NCBI RefSeq assembly: GCF_000442315.1
Contig: NZ_KE557320.1
Location: 328,820-392,819 of the forward strand
Direction of reading: 5' to 3'
Length of the DNA stretch: 64,000 bases
Origin: Rubellimicrobium thermophilum DSM 16684
GTDB lineage: Bacteria > Pseudomonadota > Alphaproteobacteria > Rhodobacterales > Rhodobacteraceae
The position numbers and the translations under genes were made by a program. The notes below the pieces were generated by a model. That model did no database searches. It saw only the letters and a program-made list of their open reading frames with translations, and was not told the origin of the DNA. Below are positions 8,901-18,852 of this stretch, in pieces; position 1 is the stretch's first letter, and the number at the start of each line of letters is the position of its first letter.

Positions 8901-10396
8901 ATGTCCTTCACCCTGGCCATCGTCGGGCGGCCGAATGTCGGCAAGTCCACGCTGTTCAACCGCCTTGTCGGCAAGCGGCTGGCCCTGGTCGATGATCAGC
9001 CCGGGGTCACCCGCGACCTGCGCGAGGGGCAGGGGCGCCTCGGCCCGCTGCGTTTCACGGTGCTCGACAGCGCCGGGCTCGAGGAGGCGACGGATGATTC
9101 GCTTCAGGGCCGGATGCGACGCCTGACCGAGCGGGCCATCGAGGCGGCCGATGTCTGCCTGTTCCTTGTCGATGCCCGCACCGGCCTGACGCCCACCGAC
9201 CATGCGCTGGCCGATCTGCTGCGCCGCCGGGCAAAGGCCGTGATCCTGGCCGCCAACAAGGCCGAAGGCCGGGCGGGCGAGGCCGGCTGGCTCGAGGCCT
9301 TCGGGCTCGGCCTCGGCGAACCCCTGCGTCTGTCCGGCGAGCATGGCGAGGGGATGGAGGATCTTCTGGCCGCGCTGACGCCCCTGGCCCGGCTCGCCGA
9401 GGCCTCTGCGGAGATGCAGGAGGCGCAGGAGGCGCCCGCGGTGGATGTGGATCTCGGCTGGACCGGCGAGGAGACCGAGGAGGAGGAGACCGGAGAGGAT
9501 ACCGGCGGACCAGCAGAGGACTGGCGCCCGTCCGCACAGCGGCCCTTGCAGATCGCCGTGGTCGGGCGGCCGAATGCCGGCAAGAGCACCCTCGTCAACC
9601 GCATCCTGGGGGAGGAGCGTCTTCTGACCGGACCCGAGGCCGGCATCACGCGCGATGCCATCTCGGTCCGGACCGACTGGGACGGCACGCCGGTGCGGCT
9701 CTTCGATACGGCGGGGATGCGCAAGCGCGCGCGGGTGCAGGACAAGCTCGAGAAGCTGTCGGTCGGCGATGCCTTGCGCGCGGTGCGCTTTGCCGAAGTG
9801 GTCGTGGTGCTGCTCGATGCCGAGATTCCCTTAGAGACGCAGGATCTGCGCATCGCCAGCCTGGCCGAGCGCGAGGGGCGTGCCGTCGTCGTCGCCGTCA
9901 ACAAATGGGACGTGGTGGAGGACCGCGAGGCCCGGCTTGCAGCCCTGAAGACGGCCTTCGAACGGCTCCTGCCGCAGCTTCGCGGGGCGCCGCTGGTGAC
10001 GCTCAGCGCGCGGACGGGACGGGGGGCTGGATCGGCTCCACGCCGCGATCCTGGCGCGCGCATGAGGGCTGGAACCGCCGCGTGCCGACGGCACGCCTCA
10101 ACCGCTGGCTCCAGGGCATGACCGAGGCGCATCCGCCGCCTGCGCCGCAGGGCCGGCGCATCCGCATGCGCTACATGACGCAGGTCAAGGCCCGCCCTCC
10201 GGCCTTTGTCGTCATGACATCGCATCCGGAGGATGTGCCGGACAGCTATGTGCGCTATCTGATCGGCGGCCTGCGCGAGGCCTTCGATCTGCCGGGGACG
10301 CCGATCCGCCTGATCCTGCGCGATTCGGGGCAGAAGAACCCCTATGCCGGACGCAAACCCCCGAAGGTCACCGCCCTGACCAAGCATCTGAAGTGA
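8901..10396 (+). CDS. der: Ribosome-associated GTPase Der (EngA), interrupted by two apparent frameshifts
   Basis: Der has two tandem GTPase domains and a KH-like C-terminal domain and is needed for 50S assembly. Domain 1 shows [17 protein letters not shown] and DSAG; domain 2 shows [24 protein letters not shown] and NKWD. An acidic linker of about 20 residues joins them. The frame is lost at the G6 run at 10021-10026 and again at about 10053-10060. Removing one G from each restores [17 protein letters not shown] and the KH domain with RLNRWL, ending at the TGA at 10394-10396. Since der is essential, both shifts are probably sequence errors. Its 3' end overlaps the convergent TspO-like gene by 29 bp. 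Confidence 0.9.
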
Positions 10397-11100
10397 CCCG
10401 AGGACCCCGGCGCCAGCCGATCCAGGCCACGATGCCGACTGCCGCCGCCCCGGCCGCGGCCAGCAGCGCCAGGCCGGTCTGCTCGCCGGCATTCTTCGCG
10501 GCGATGGCCGAGAGTGCCCAGCCCGCCGCCATCGCATAGGCCGGCGCCCGTCCGGCCGCTGCCTGCACCAGAAGTGCCGTCCCCGCGGCAAGCGCGATGC
10601 AGAGCCAGGCCGCCGCAACCGGCCCCATGATCCCGAAGCCGGCGAGTGTGGCCCCAAGGGAGACGAAGCTTGCCGCTGTCAGCCAGCCGGCCAGCAGCGA
10701 GACGGGCGCCCGCAGGATCCAGCGATCCCGCTCCCGCGCGCGGAGCATCGCGGCAATGGCCAGGGCAGCCATGACGAAGATGACCGCGGTCGCCCCGATC
10801 GCCGAGCGCTGTGCAATGGCCAGCCAGGGCGTGCCGATGGCCAGCGACAGCAGCAGGGGCAGGCGCACGCGATCCCAGAGCGGGTCATCGGCGCGCCTCC
10901 ACAGGCCGATCACGGCCGACAGCAGCAGGCCGAGATAGATCAGCGTCCAGATGGAGAAGGCCCATCCGGGGGGGCTGGACCGGCGGATCGGGCTGGGGGA
11001 TCGGCACCTGCCCGCCGTCATAGCCCCGGAAGGGAAAGAGGAAGGCCGATCCGATGAAGGTCAGCGTGGCCAGAAGCGTCAGAAGGGGCAGCGGTCTCAT
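10368..11100 (-). CDS. TspO/MBR-like tryptophan-rich membrane protein, one apparent frameshift
   Basis: About 240 residues with at least five hydrophobic helices. The N-terminus ([13 protein letters not shown]) is followed by a periplasmic-looking loop with [10 protein letters not shown] and then [15 protein letters not shown], a signature of the larger tryptophan-rich TspO-related proteins. Tetrapyrrole or sterol binding is typical for TspO, but the role here is unproven. The frame breaks in a seven-G run (10968-10974 on the plus strand). Six G restores continuity across PVQPP-GWAFS. The start ATG is at 11100. The 3' end overlaps der on the opposite strand. Confidence 0.65.
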
Positions 11101-11196
11101 GCCGTCATTACGCGCCGAAAACCGGGCGGGTTCAACCTGTCCGGGCGTATGCGTCATGACCGGGTCGGGCGGCGCTGTCCGCCCGTCCGGGGCGGC

Positions 11197-12492
11197 TCAG
11201 GCCGTCAGCCGCCCTTCGGCCGTGACGCGGCGCGCCCCGCCCAGATAGGGGGCCAGGACCTCGGGCAGGGTGACCGAGCCGTCTTCCTCCTGCCCGTTCT
11301 CCAGCACGGCGATGAGCGTTCGGCCCACGGCCAGGCCGGAACCGTTCAGGGTATGGAGGAATTCGGGCTTGCCGCCTGTGGCGCGGCGCAGGCGGGCATT
11401 CATACGCCGCGCCTGATAGTCCCCGCAGGTGGAGACGCTGCTGATCTCCCGGTATCGGCCTTGTCCGGGCAGCCACACCTCCAGATCATGGGTGCGCCGC
11501 GCTCCGGCCCCCATGTCGCCGGCACAGAGAATCACGGTCCGGTAGGGCAGGCCGAGCCGTTCGAGCACGACCTCTGCACAGCGGGTCATGCGGGCATGTT
11601 CGGCATCCGAATCCTCGGGGCGGGTGATGCTGACCATCTCCACCTTCTCGAACTGATGCTGGCGCAGCATTCCGGCCGTGTCCCGCCCGGCGCTGCCCGC
11701 CTCGGAGCGGAAGCACTGGATATGGGCGACATAACGGCGGGGCAGGCTGGCTTCCTCGACGATCAGGCCGGCGACGAGATTGGTCAGCGTCACCTCGGCC
11801 GTGGGCACGAGCCAGCGGCCATCGGTGGTCTGGAAACTGTCCTCGGCGAATTTGGGGAGTTGGCCGGTGCCGACCATCGTCTCGGCCTTCACAAGGACAG
11901 GAGTCCATGTCTCTTCAAGGCCATGCTCGGCGATGTGAAGATCGAGCATGAACTGTGCGAGGGCCCGCTGAAGCCGGGCCATGGCCCCCGAGAGGACCAC
12001 GAAGCGGCTTCCCGAGAGGCGGGCGGCGGCTTCGAAATCCATCCCGGCGCGGGCGGCGGGGATCTCGAAATGCTCGCGCGGGGGGAAGGCGAAGTCGCGC
12101 GGGCGGCCCCAGCGGCGCAGCTCGACATTGCCGCTCTCGTCGGCGCCGTCGGGCACGTCCGGGGCAGGCAGGTTGGGGATGCGCAGCAGCAGATCCTCGA
12201 GCGCGCGGTCCTTCTGGCGGGCTTCCTCGGTCAGGCGGGCGATCTCGGCCTTCTTCTCGGCGACGAGGCTGCGCAGACGCTCGAACTCGGCTTCGTCGCC
12301 GCGGGCCTTGGCGGCGCCGGCCTCGCGGCTTGCGCGGTTCTGATCGGCCGTGGCCTGTTCGGCTGCGGTGATGCAGGCGCGCCGTTCGGCATCGAGGGCA
12401 AGGATCGCGGGGCTCTGGGGGGGCAGACCGCGACGGGCGAGGGCGGCATCGAAGGCGGCCGGATTGTCGCGGATGGCGCGGATGTCGTGCAT
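11197..12492 (-). CDS. serS: Seryl-tRNA synthetase
   Basis: The 431-residue class II synthetase charges tRNA-Ser (and tRNA-Sec where present). The N-terminal long antiparallel coiled coil (about residues 30-100, rich in Ala/Arg/Glu heptads) binds the tRNA. Motif 2 is seen in [20 protein letters not shown] (20 residues around the class II Arg) and motif 3 in the [10 protein letters not shown]-like [14 protein letters not shown]. The start [15 protein letters not shown] at 12492 is the standard N-terminus. It faces yajC-secD-secF across a 218-bp divergent gap in which I recognise no further gene. Confidence 0.97.
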   Translation of the reverse strand: MHDIRAIRDNPAAFDAALARRGLPPQSPAILALDAERRACITAAEQATADQNRASREAGAAKARGDEAEFERLRSLVAEKKAEIARLTEEARQKDRALEDLLLRIPNLPAPDVPDGADESGNVELRRWGRPRDFAFPPREHFEIPAARAGMDFEAAARLSGSRFVVLSGAMARLQRALAQFMLDLHIAEHGLEETWTPVLVKAETMVGTGQLPKFAEDSFQTTDGRWLVPTAEVTLTNLVAGLIVEEASLPRRYVAHIQCFRSEAGSAGRDTAGMLRQHQFEKVEMVSITRPEDSDAEHARMTRCAEVVLERLGLPYRTVILCAGDMGAGARRTHDLEVWLPGQGRYREISSVSTCGDYQARRMNARLRRATGGKPEFLHTLNGSGLAVGRTLIAVLENGQEEDGSVTLPEVLAPYLGGARRVTAEGRLTA

Positions 12493-12710
12493 GGATGGGC
12501 TCCGGTCGGTCGCGGCCTGACGGGTCGAGGCCTCATAGGACGAAAGCGCGGCCGGGGGAAAGATGGAGCGGCGCCCCAGCCGTTCCGGGCGCGGCATCGC
12601 GGCGCGAAGATCACGCGGCCGGGGGCCTGCGATGGACAAGCCGGGGGGGTGCTCCTATGTTGCCCCGACCTTTTCAGGGGCCAAGCCCCGTCACGCGCCG
12701 AAGGACCGCC

Positions 12711-12995
12711 ATGGAAGGCATCGCCTCTCTCGTCCCGCTCATCCTCGTCTTCCTGATCATGTATTTCCTGCTGATCCGCCCGCAGCAGCGCAAGCTGAAG
12801 GAGCATCAGGCGATGGTCGCGGCCTTGCGACGCGGGGATCAGATCGTCACCTCCGGCGGGATCGTCGGCAAGGTGACCAAGGTGAAGGAGGGGGAGAACG
12901 AGATCGAGGTCGAGATTGCCCCCGGCGTCCATGTCCGCGTGGTGCGCAACACCGTGTCCTCGGTCATCTCCAAGACCGAGCCTGCGAAGGCCTGA
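12711..12995 (+). CDS. yajC: Preprotein translocase subunit YajC
   Basis: 94 residues. One N-terminal transmembrane helix (about residues 6-24, ending FLLIRPQQRK, a strong YajC signature) precedes a small cytoplasmic beta domain containing GDQIVTSGGIVGKV. YajC joins SecDF to the SecYEG channel. The ATG at 12711 is chosen because the helix follows immediately. The gene is 6 bp ahead of secD in the standard yajC-secD-secF order. Confidence 0.96.
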   Translation: MEGIASLVPLILVFLIMYFLLIRPQQRKLKEHQAMVAALRRGDQIVTSGGIVGKVTKVKEGENEIEVEIAPGVHVRVVRNTVSSVISKTEPAKA

Positions 12996-13001
12996 TCCAC
13001 C

Positions 13002-14663
13002 GTGCTGTTCATTCCCCTCTGGCAGCGCATCCTTGTCGTCCTGGCGATCGTGCTGGGCGTGCTCTTCGCGCTGCCCAACCTGTTCTATGAGCGCGTCGAG
13101 CGAGCCAATGACGCCCGCGCGCAGATCGCCGAGGGAATCACCTCGCCGGAGATCGAGGCGGAGGCCGCGCTCTGGCCGTCCTGGCTGCCCTCGGGCCTCG
13201 TCCCGCTGGGGCTGGACCTGCGGGGCGGGGCGCATCTTCTGGCCGAAGTGCAGGTCGCCGATGTCTATGCCAAGCGGCTCGATGCCCTCTGGCCGGATCT
13301 GCGTGACGCCCTGGCGGCCGAACGGGCGACGCTGGGCTTTGTCCAGCGCGAGGAGGGCCCGTCTGATCGCCTCCTGATCCGCATCGGCGAGCCGGCCGGC
13401 GTGCAGCGCGCGGTGGAGATCGTGCGCGGCCTGGCCCGACCCGTGGCGAGCCTGACAGGCTCCGGCGCTTCGGACATCGAGGTGCGGGCGGACGGCACCC
13501 TGTTGACCGTCACCCTGTCCGAGGCCGAGCGCGCGGCCACCGACGACCGCACGATGCAGGCGGCGCTCGAGGTCGTGCGCAACCGCATCGACGAGGCCGG
13601 CACGCGCGAGCCGACGATCATCCGGCAGGGCAGCGACCGCATCCTGGTGCAGGTGCCTGGCGTCGGCTCGGCGCAGGAGGTGAAGGACCTGATCGGCGCG
13701 ACGGCCCAGCTCACCTTCCATCAGGTCCTGCGCACGACGACGGACGCCACGGCCGATCCGGGGGCGGGGCATATCCTGCTGCCCGATGCGGAACAGCCGG
13801 GGCTTTACTACGTGCTCGACCGTGTGCCGGTGGTGACGGGCGAACAGCTTGTGGATGCCCAGCCGTCCTTCGACCAGAACGGCCGGCCCGCCGTCACCTT
13901 CCGCTTCGATCCCCAGGGGGCGCGGGCCTTCGGCGACTACACGGCGGCCCATATCGGCGAACCCTTTGCCATCGTGCTCGACAACGAGGTTCTCTCGGCG
14001 CCGGTGATCCAGTCCGCCATTCCCGGCGGATCGGGCATCATCACCGGCAGCTTCACGATCGAGCAGGCAACCGCGCTGGCCATCCAGCTCCGGGCAGGGG
14101 CCCTGCCGGCGGATCTGGTCTTCCTCGAGGAGCGGACCATCGGCCCGGAACTGGGACGCGATTCGATCGAGGCCGGCCAGAACGCGGCGCTGGTCGCCGG
14201 GCTCCTGGTGATCCTGTTCATGATCGCCTCCTACGGCAGTTTCGGCGTGGTGGCGGTCATCGCCCTGCTCATCAACATCGTGCTGATCTTTGCCAGCCTT
14301 TCGATCCTGGGGGCGACGCTGACCCTGCCGGGCATCGCCGGGATCGTCCTGACCATGGGGCAGGCGGTGGACGCCAATGTGCTGATCTACGAACGCATGC
14401 GCGAGGAGCTGCGCCGCGGCGCAACCCCCTTCAAGGCGGTGCAGGAGGGCTTCTCCAAGGCGCTGTCGGCCATCGTGGACGCCAATGTGACGACCTTCCT
14501 GATCGCCGGAATCATGTATTTCGTGGGCGCCGGTCCGGTGCGCGGCTTTGCCGTCACCCTTGCCATCGGCGTCATCACGACGATGATCACCGGGGTCTTC
14601 GTCACCCGCTTCCTGATCGCGCTCTGGTTCTCGCGGACCAGGCCCAAGACCATCGTCGTGTGA
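13002..14663 (+). CDS. secD: Protein translocase subunit SecD
   Basis: 553 residues starting with GTG at 13002. One N-terminal membrane helix is followed by a large periplasmic region with LDLRGGAHLLAEV (P1 base) and GSDRILVQVPG. The C-terminal five-helix RND-like bundle contains GQAVDANVLIYERMREEL, including the Asp needed for proton conduction. With SecF it uses the proton motive force to pull preproteins through SecYEG. The gene is separate from secF (no fusion), 7 bp upstream of it. Confidence 0.97.
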   Translation: MLFIPLWQRILVVLAIVLGVLFALPNLFYERVERANDARAQIAEGITSPEIEAEAALWPSWLPSGLVPLGLDLRGGAHLLAEVQVADVYAKRLDALWPDLRDALAAERATLGFVQREEGPSDRLLIRIGEPAGVQRAVEIVRGLARPVASLTGSGASDIEVRADGTLLTVTLSEAERAATDDRTMQAALEVVRNRIDEAGTREPTIIRQGSDRILVQVPGVGSAQEVKDLIGATAQLTFHQVLRTTTDATADPGAGHILLPDAEQPGLYYVLDRVPVVTGEQLVDAQPSFDQNGRPAVTFRFDPQGARAFGDYTAAHIGEPFAIVLDNEVLSAPVIQSAIPGGSGIITGSFTIEQATALAIQLRAGALPADLVFLEERTIGPELGRDSIEAGQNAALVAGLLVILFMIASYGSFGVVAVIALLINIVLIFASLSILGATLTLPGIAGIVLTMGQAVDANVLIYERMREELRRGATPFKAVQEGFSKALSAIVDANVTTFLIAGIMYFVGAGPVRGFAVTLAIGVITTMITGVFVTRFLIALWFSRTRPKTIVV

Positions 14664-14670
14664 GGACATC

Positions 14671-15645
14671 ATGGCCTGGACGTGGAGACTGCGGCTCGTC
14701 CCCGAGCAGACCCGGATCGATTTCTTCCGGCTGCAATGGATCACTTTCGGCCTCTCGGCCGCGATGGTCCTGATCTCCTTCGTCAGCTTCCTGACGCTGG
14801 GGTTCAATTTCGGGATCGACTTCCGGGGCGGGACCACCATCCGCACCGAGACGACCACCCCGATCGATGTGGGCGAATACCGCAATGCCCTGCAGGGGCT
14901 GGGGCTGGGCGATGTGACGATCACCGAGGTCTTCGACCCGACCTTTGCCGAGGATCAGCATGTGGCCGAGCTCCGCATCGCTGCCCAGGATGATGCCGAG
15001 GCCGTCAGCCAGGAGACCTTGCAGCAGGTCGAGGCGGCACTGAAGGCCGTGGACCCGGAGGTGCGCTTCACGCAGGTCGAATCGGTCGGCCCCAAGGTCT
15101 CGGGCGAGCTGGTGCGCAAGGCGCTGCTGGCCATCGCCGCTGCCTCGGTCGGGATCGGCATCTACATCTGGATGCGCTTCGAGTGGCAGTATTCGGTCGG
15201 CACCATCGCGGCGCTCCTCCATGACGTGATCGTGGTGGCAGGGATCTTCTCGCTGTTCCAGCTCAAGTTCGACCTGACCATCGTCGCGGCGCTGCTGACG
15301 ATCCTCGGCTATTCGGTCAACGACACCGTTGTCATCTTCGACCGCGTGCGCGAGAATCTCCAGAAATACAAGACGATGCCCCTGCGCGACATCATGAACC
15401 TGTCAGCCAACGAGACGCTGTCGCGGACCCTCGTGACGGCGGGGACGACGCTGCTTGCGCTCATTCCGCTGCTGATCTTCGGCGGCGACGTGATCCGCGG
15501 CTTCATCTTCGCGATGACGCTGGGCGTGTTCATCGGCACCTATTCCACGATCTATGTGGCCAAGAACATCGTCCTGTGGATCGGTCTGCCGCGCGGAGAG
15601 GCGGCAAGGAAGACGCGCAGCCCCTTCGCCGACATCGACGCCTGA
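14671..15645 (+). CDS. secF: Protein translocase subunit SecF
   Basis: 324 residues. The N-terminal helix is followed by the SecF signature FNFGIDFRGGT. A short periplasmic domain and a five-helix bundle follow, carrying GYSVNDTVVIFDRVREN with the conserved Asp/Arg. It is the partner of SecD. It begins 7 bp after secD and is followed 26 bp later by a Mth938-fold gene, an arrangement common in Rhodobacterales that probably continues the transcript towards ccmA. Confidence 0.97.
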   Translation: MAWTWRLRLVPEQTRIDFFRLQWITFGLSAAMVLISFVSFLTLGFNFGIDFRGGTTIRTETTTPIDVGEYRNALQGLGLGDVTITEVFDPTFAEDQHVAELRIAAQDDAEAVSQETLQQVEAALKAVDPEVRFTQVESVGPKVSGELVRKALLAIAAASVGIGIYIWMRFEWQYSVGTIAALLHDVIVVAGIFSLFQLKFDLTIVAALLTILGYSVNDTVVIFDRVRENLQKYKTMPLRDIMNLSANETLSRTLVTAGTTLLALIPLLIFGGDVIRGFIFAMTLGVFIGTYSTIYVAKNIVLWIGLPRGEAARKTRSPFADIDA

Positions 15646-15671
15646 CCGGGACCCGAGGAGGACCGCTGCCG

Positions 15672-16025
15672 ATGCGCCTGAGCGAGATGGAGTTCCCCGA
15701 GGGCACACCGGTGGACGGTTATGGCCCCGGTTTCGTCCGCGTGGGGGGGCAGGTGCATCGGGGCCGGGTCCTGGTCCTGCCTTCGGGCGTCCAGCCCTGG
15801 GGCGGCTGGGACGATCGGGATGCGCTGCTGGCCGCGGCCGCCTCGGTGGATGTGCTGCTTGTCGGCACGGGGGCGGCGATGACCGTCCTGCCCGTTGCCT
15901 TCCGCGCCGCGCTCGAGGCGGCGGGGATCGCCCTGGAGCCGATGTCCACGCCATCGGCCTGCCGGACCTACAACGTGCTGCTGGCCGAGGGGCGGCGCGT
16001 CGGCCTTGCGCTGATTCCGGTGTGA
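15672..16025 (+). CDS. Mth938-domain / NDUFAF3-like protein
   Basis: 117 residues of the Mth938 (NDUFAF3, DUF498) fold, recognised by VDGYGPGFVRVGG, the central LLVGTGAAMTVLP motif and the late STPSACRTYNVLLAEGRRV (19 residues). The mitochondrial relative is a complex I assembly factor; a bacterial role is not established. The bacterial gene is frequently next to secF. The ATG at 15672 gives a normal family length. Its stop overlaps the GTG start of ccmA by 4 bp. Confidence 0.85.
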   Translation: MRLSEMEFPEGTPVDGYGPGFVRVGGQVHRGRVLVLPSGVQPWGGWDDRDALLAAAASVDVLLVGTGAAMTVLPVAFRAALEAAGIALEPMSTPSACRTYNVLLAEGRRVGLALIPV

Positions 16026-16642
16026 CGGCGCTCTGCGTCGAGGGGCTGTCGGTCGCACGCGGCGGGGTGCCGCTGCTCGAGGGGCTGTCCTTCGCGCTCG
16101 CGGCCGGCGGGGCGCTGGTGCTGCGGGGGCCGAACGGGATCGGCAAGACGACGCTGCTGCGCGTCTTGGCGGGGCTGGCCCCCCCTCTTGCCGGGCGGAT
16201 CGCGATGCCCCCCGACAGCGCCGCCTATGCCGGCCATGCCGATGGCATCAAGGCCACGCTGACCGTGGAGGAGAATCTGCGCTTCTGGGCGGCCCTCTAC
16301 GAACAGCGCTGGAACGGGGAGGTTCTCGAGGCCTTCGGCCTGCAGGGCCTGCGCGGCCGGCCCGCGGCGACGCTCTCGGCCGGGCAGGCGCGGCGTCTCG
16401 GACTGGCGCGGTTGGCGGTCATCGGGCGGCCGATCCTGCTGCTCGACGAACCGACCGTGTCGCTCGATGCCGCATCGGTGAAGCGTTTCGGAGATTGGCT
16501 GCGCGAACGGCATCTGGATCGGGGCGGCATCGCCGTGCTGGCCACGCATGTGGAACTGGGGATCGAGGCGCCGCAGCTCGACCTGGCTGCCTTCCGCGCC
16601 CGTCCCGCGGCCGCCGGCGCATCGGACGCGCCCTTCCTGTGA
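16022..16642 (+). CDS. ccmA: Heme exporter ATP-binding protein CcmA
   Basis: 206 residues of an ABC ATPase: Walker A GPNGIGKTT, signature LSAGQARRLGLAR (the LSxGQ motif), Walker B LLLDEPTVSLD and the H-loop THVE. It starts with GTG at 16022, overlapping the upstream stop (GTGA). With CcmB, CcmC and CcmD it forms the complex that releases holo-CcmE during cytochrome c maturation. CcmE itself is not in the window. ccmB follows 19 bp later. Confidence 0.95.
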   Translation: MTALCVEGLSVARGGVPLLEGLSFALAAGGALVLRGPNGIGKTTLLRVLAGLAPPLAGRIAMPPDSAAYAGHADGIKATLTVEENLRFWAALYEQRWNGEVLEAFGLQGLRGRPAATLSAGQARRLGLARLAVIGRPILLLDEPTVSLDAASVKRFGDWLRERHLDRGGIAVLATHVELGIEAPQLDLAAFRARPAAAGASDAPFL

Positions 16643-16661
16643 CCGCCGACGGGGGGCAGCG

Positions 16662-17316
16662 ATGAGGGCCCTGATCCTGCGCGATCTGCGTCTGGCCGTG
16701 CGGGCGGGCGGAGGGTTCGGTCTCTCGCTCGCCTTCTTCCTGATCGTCGTGCTGCTCGTGCCCTTTGCGGTCGGGCCGGATGCAGCGGTGCTGTCGCGGA
16801 TCGGACCGGGCGTCCTGTGGGTGGGCGCATTGCTTGCCACGCTGCTGTCGCTCGACCGGATCTTCGCCCTGGATCATGAGGACGGGGCGCTGCCGCTGAT
16901 CGCCACCTCCCCCCTGCCGCCCGAGGGAATCGCCCTGGCCAAGGCCATCGCGCACTGGCTGACCACGGGACTGCCGCTGACGCTGGCCGCGGCGCCGCTG
17001 GGTGTGCTGCTCCAGATCGGGGGGCGGCCCATGGCTGGCTGCTGCTGACGCTGCTGATCGGCACGCCGGCGCTTCGATGATCGGCTGTTTCGGCGCCGCG
17101 GTGACGGTGGGTGTGCGACGGGGCGGGTTGCTGCTGTCGCTTCTTGTCCTGCCGCTCTATGTGCCGACCCTGATCTTCGGGGCCGAGGCGGCTCGGCGCG
17201 GGGCCGAGGGGCTCGACAATCTCGGTGCGCTGCTGATGCTGGGGGGAATCACGACCGGGGCTCTGGGCCTGTTGCCCTTTGCCGCAGGGGCCGTGCTGCG
17301 GATCAATCTGCGCTGA
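16662..17316 (+). CDS. ccmB: Heme exporter protein CcmB, two apparent frameshifts
   Basis: CcmB is the six-helix permease partner of CcmA. The first about 125 residues (MRALILRDLRLAVRAGGG to LLQIGGRPM) and the last about 75 (MIGCFGAAVTVGVRRGGLLLSL in two parts, then LPLYVPTLIFGAEA) match the family, whose usual length is about 220. Between them the frame is lost near 17033-17040 and again near 17071-17076. Inserting one base at each site restores WLLLTLLIGTPALSMIGC. Two compensating-scale errors 40 bp apart in a required gene suggest sequence error rather than decay. The gene lies between ccmA and ccmC, as usual. Confidence 0.88.
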
Positions 17317-17336
17317 GCCCGCCTTGAGAGGCGGGC
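17317..17336 (+). other. Hairpin between ccmB and ccmC
   Basis: GCCCGCC-TTGAGA-GGCGGGC forms a perfect 7-bp stem starting directly after the ccmB stop codon. No T-run follows, so it is more likely an RNA-processing or attenuation structure than a terminator. ccmC begins 22 bp downstream. Confidence 0.4.
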
Positions 17337-17358
17337 CCGCTGTCACTAGAGAAGATCC

Positions 17359-18093
17359 ATGTCGGTCTGGGAATACGCCAACCCCAAGAAGTTCATCGCC
17401 ACCACCACCCCGCTGATTCCCTGGATCTTCGGGCTGGCCCTGCTTTGCCTGGGTGTGGGTCTGTTCTGGGGCTTCTTTCTGACGCCCGACGATGCCCGCC
17501 AGGGATCGACCGTTCGGATCATCTATCTGCATGTCCCCTCGGCGATGATGGCGATCAATGTCTGGATCATGATGCTGCTGGCCTCGCTCGTCTGGCTGGT
17601 GCGGCGGCATCATGTCTCGGCCCTGGCGGCGAAGGCGGCGGCCCCGGTGGGGATCGTCTTCACCCTGATCGCGCTGTGGACCGGGGCGGTCTGGGGCCAG
17701 CCCATGTGGGGAACATGGTGGGCCTGGGATCCGCGGCTGACCAGCTTCCTGATCCTGTTCCTGTTCTATCTCGGCTATGTCGCCCTGTGGGAGGCGATCC
17801 CCGATCCCGATCAGGCCGCGGATCTGACCTCGATCCTGTGTCTGGTCGGGTCGGTCTTTGCGGTGCTGTCCCGCTATGCCGTCCATTTCTGGAGTCAGGG
17901 CCTGCATCAGGGGGCGACGCTCTCGCTCGACCGGAAGGAGAACATCGCCGACGTCTTCTGGTTTCCGCTGTTGGTCTGCATCGCGGGTTTCGTGCTGTTC
18001 TTCGTGGCGCTGGTCTTCATGCGCACCGGCACAGAGATCCGCCTGCGCCGCATCGCCGCGATCGAGCGGCGGGCGCAACGACAGGAGGCCTGA
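17359..18093 (+). CDS. ccmC: Heme exporter protein CcmC
   Basis: 244 residues, six membrane helices. The heme-handling WWD signature is present as WGTWWAWDPRLTS (about residues 116-128), and the two flanking periplasmic His ligands lie in YLHVPSAMM and VHFWSQGLHQG. CcmC loads heme onto CcmE. The ATG at 17359 fits the family N-terminus. The stop TGA shares its A with the ccmD start. Confidence 0.96.
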   Translation: MSVWEYANPKKFIATTTPLIPWIFGLALLCLGVGLFWGFFLTPDDARQGSTVRIIYLHVPSAMMAINVWIMMLLASLVWLVRRHHVSALAAKAAAPVGIVFTLIALWTGAVWGQPMWGTWWAWDPRLTSFLILFLFYLGYVALWEAIPDPDQAADLTSILCLVGSVFAVLSRYAVHFWSQGLHQGATLSLDRKENIADVFWFPLLVCIAGFVLFFVALVFMRTGTEIRLRRIAAIERRAQRQEA

Positions 18094-18255
18094 TGCCCGA
18101 TCTGGGGGAAATATGCGGTCGAGGTCCTGTCGGCCTATGCGGTGTCGCTGCTGCTTCTGGTCCTGATCGCCGGCTGGTCCTGGCGACGCTGGCGGCGCAT
18201 CCGCGACAAGATGGACCACATCGACCGCGCGGAGAACCGCGATGGCCAGACCTAG
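18093..18255 (+). CDS. ccmD: Heme exporter protein CcmD, one apparent frameshift
   Basis: CcmD is a tiny single-helix protein that helps release holo-CcmE from CcmABC. Read from the ATG at 18093 the frame is meaningless, but dropping one G from the G5 run at 18104-18108 gives a 53-residue protein. It starts MPDLGKYAVEVLSAYAVS, has one hydrophobic helix (LLLLVLIAGW) and a basic tail WRRWRRIRDK, and ends at the TAG at 18253-18255. That is an exact match to the family layout. The last 14 bp overlap ccmG. Confidence 0.85.
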
Positions 18256-18784
18256 ACTCCTCATCCTCATCCCGCCGGTCGTCTTTGCCGCCATGGCCGG
18301 GCTGTTCGTTGCCGGCATGATGAACGACCGCGGGCAGGAACTGCCCTCGGCGCTGGTCGGGCAGGCCGCGCCGGCGCTCGCCGTGGTGCCGTTGCCCGGT
18401 CATCCGCCGATCGACCCCGCCATCCTGACGGATGGAGAGGTCAAGCTCGTCAATTTCTGGGCCTCCTGGTGCGCGCCCTGCCGGCTCGAACACCCGATCC
18501 TGGTGGAGCTGGCCGCCGAAGGCGTGCCGATCTACGGCATCGCCGTGCGTGACCGCGAGGCTGATTCGCTCGCCTTTCTGGGCGAGCTGGGCAACCCCTA
18601 TCGCGGCGTGGGCCGCGACAGCACCAACCGCGTCAGCCTGGACTGGGGCACCTATGGCGTGCCCGAGACCTTTGTCCTGACGGGCGATGGCATCGTCGTG
18701 GACCGCTTGCCCTTTCCCCTGACGCCCCAACTGGTCGAGACGCGCCTGCGGCCGGCGCTGGAACGCGCCGCCCCCGAAGGGTGA
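18242..18784 (+). CDS. ccmG: Thiol:disulfide interchange protein CcmG (DsbE)
   Basis: 180 residues: an uncleaved N-terminal signal anchor (about residues 5-25) and a periplasmic thioredoxin fold with the WASWCAPC active site (Cys at about 79 and 82) and a cis-Pro in YGVPET. It reduces apocytochrome cysteines before heme attachment by the Ccm system. It overlaps ccmD by 14 bp and ends the ccm run. ccmE, ccmF and ccmH are not in the window. Confidence 0.95.
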   Translation: MARPRLLILIPPVVFAAMAGLFVAGMMNDRGQELPSALVGQAAPALAVVPLPGHPPIDPAILTDGEVKLVNFWASWCAPCRLEHPILVELAAEGVPIYGIAVRDREADSLAFLGELGNPYRGVGRDSTNRVSLDWGTYGVPETFVLTGDGIVVDRLPFPLTPQLVETRLRPALERAAPEG

Positions 18785-18852
18785 CCCTGCGTAAAGATAC
18801 AGGCAGACAGAAGGCCGGGTCTGTGCGAGACTGCGATCATCCCTGATGGGAG

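Noticed and set aside
17317-17336. Transcription terminator splitting ccmB from ccmC
   Set aside because: The stem is stable but has no T-run, and the ccm genes on either side need to be co-expressed. Kept only as a hairpin.
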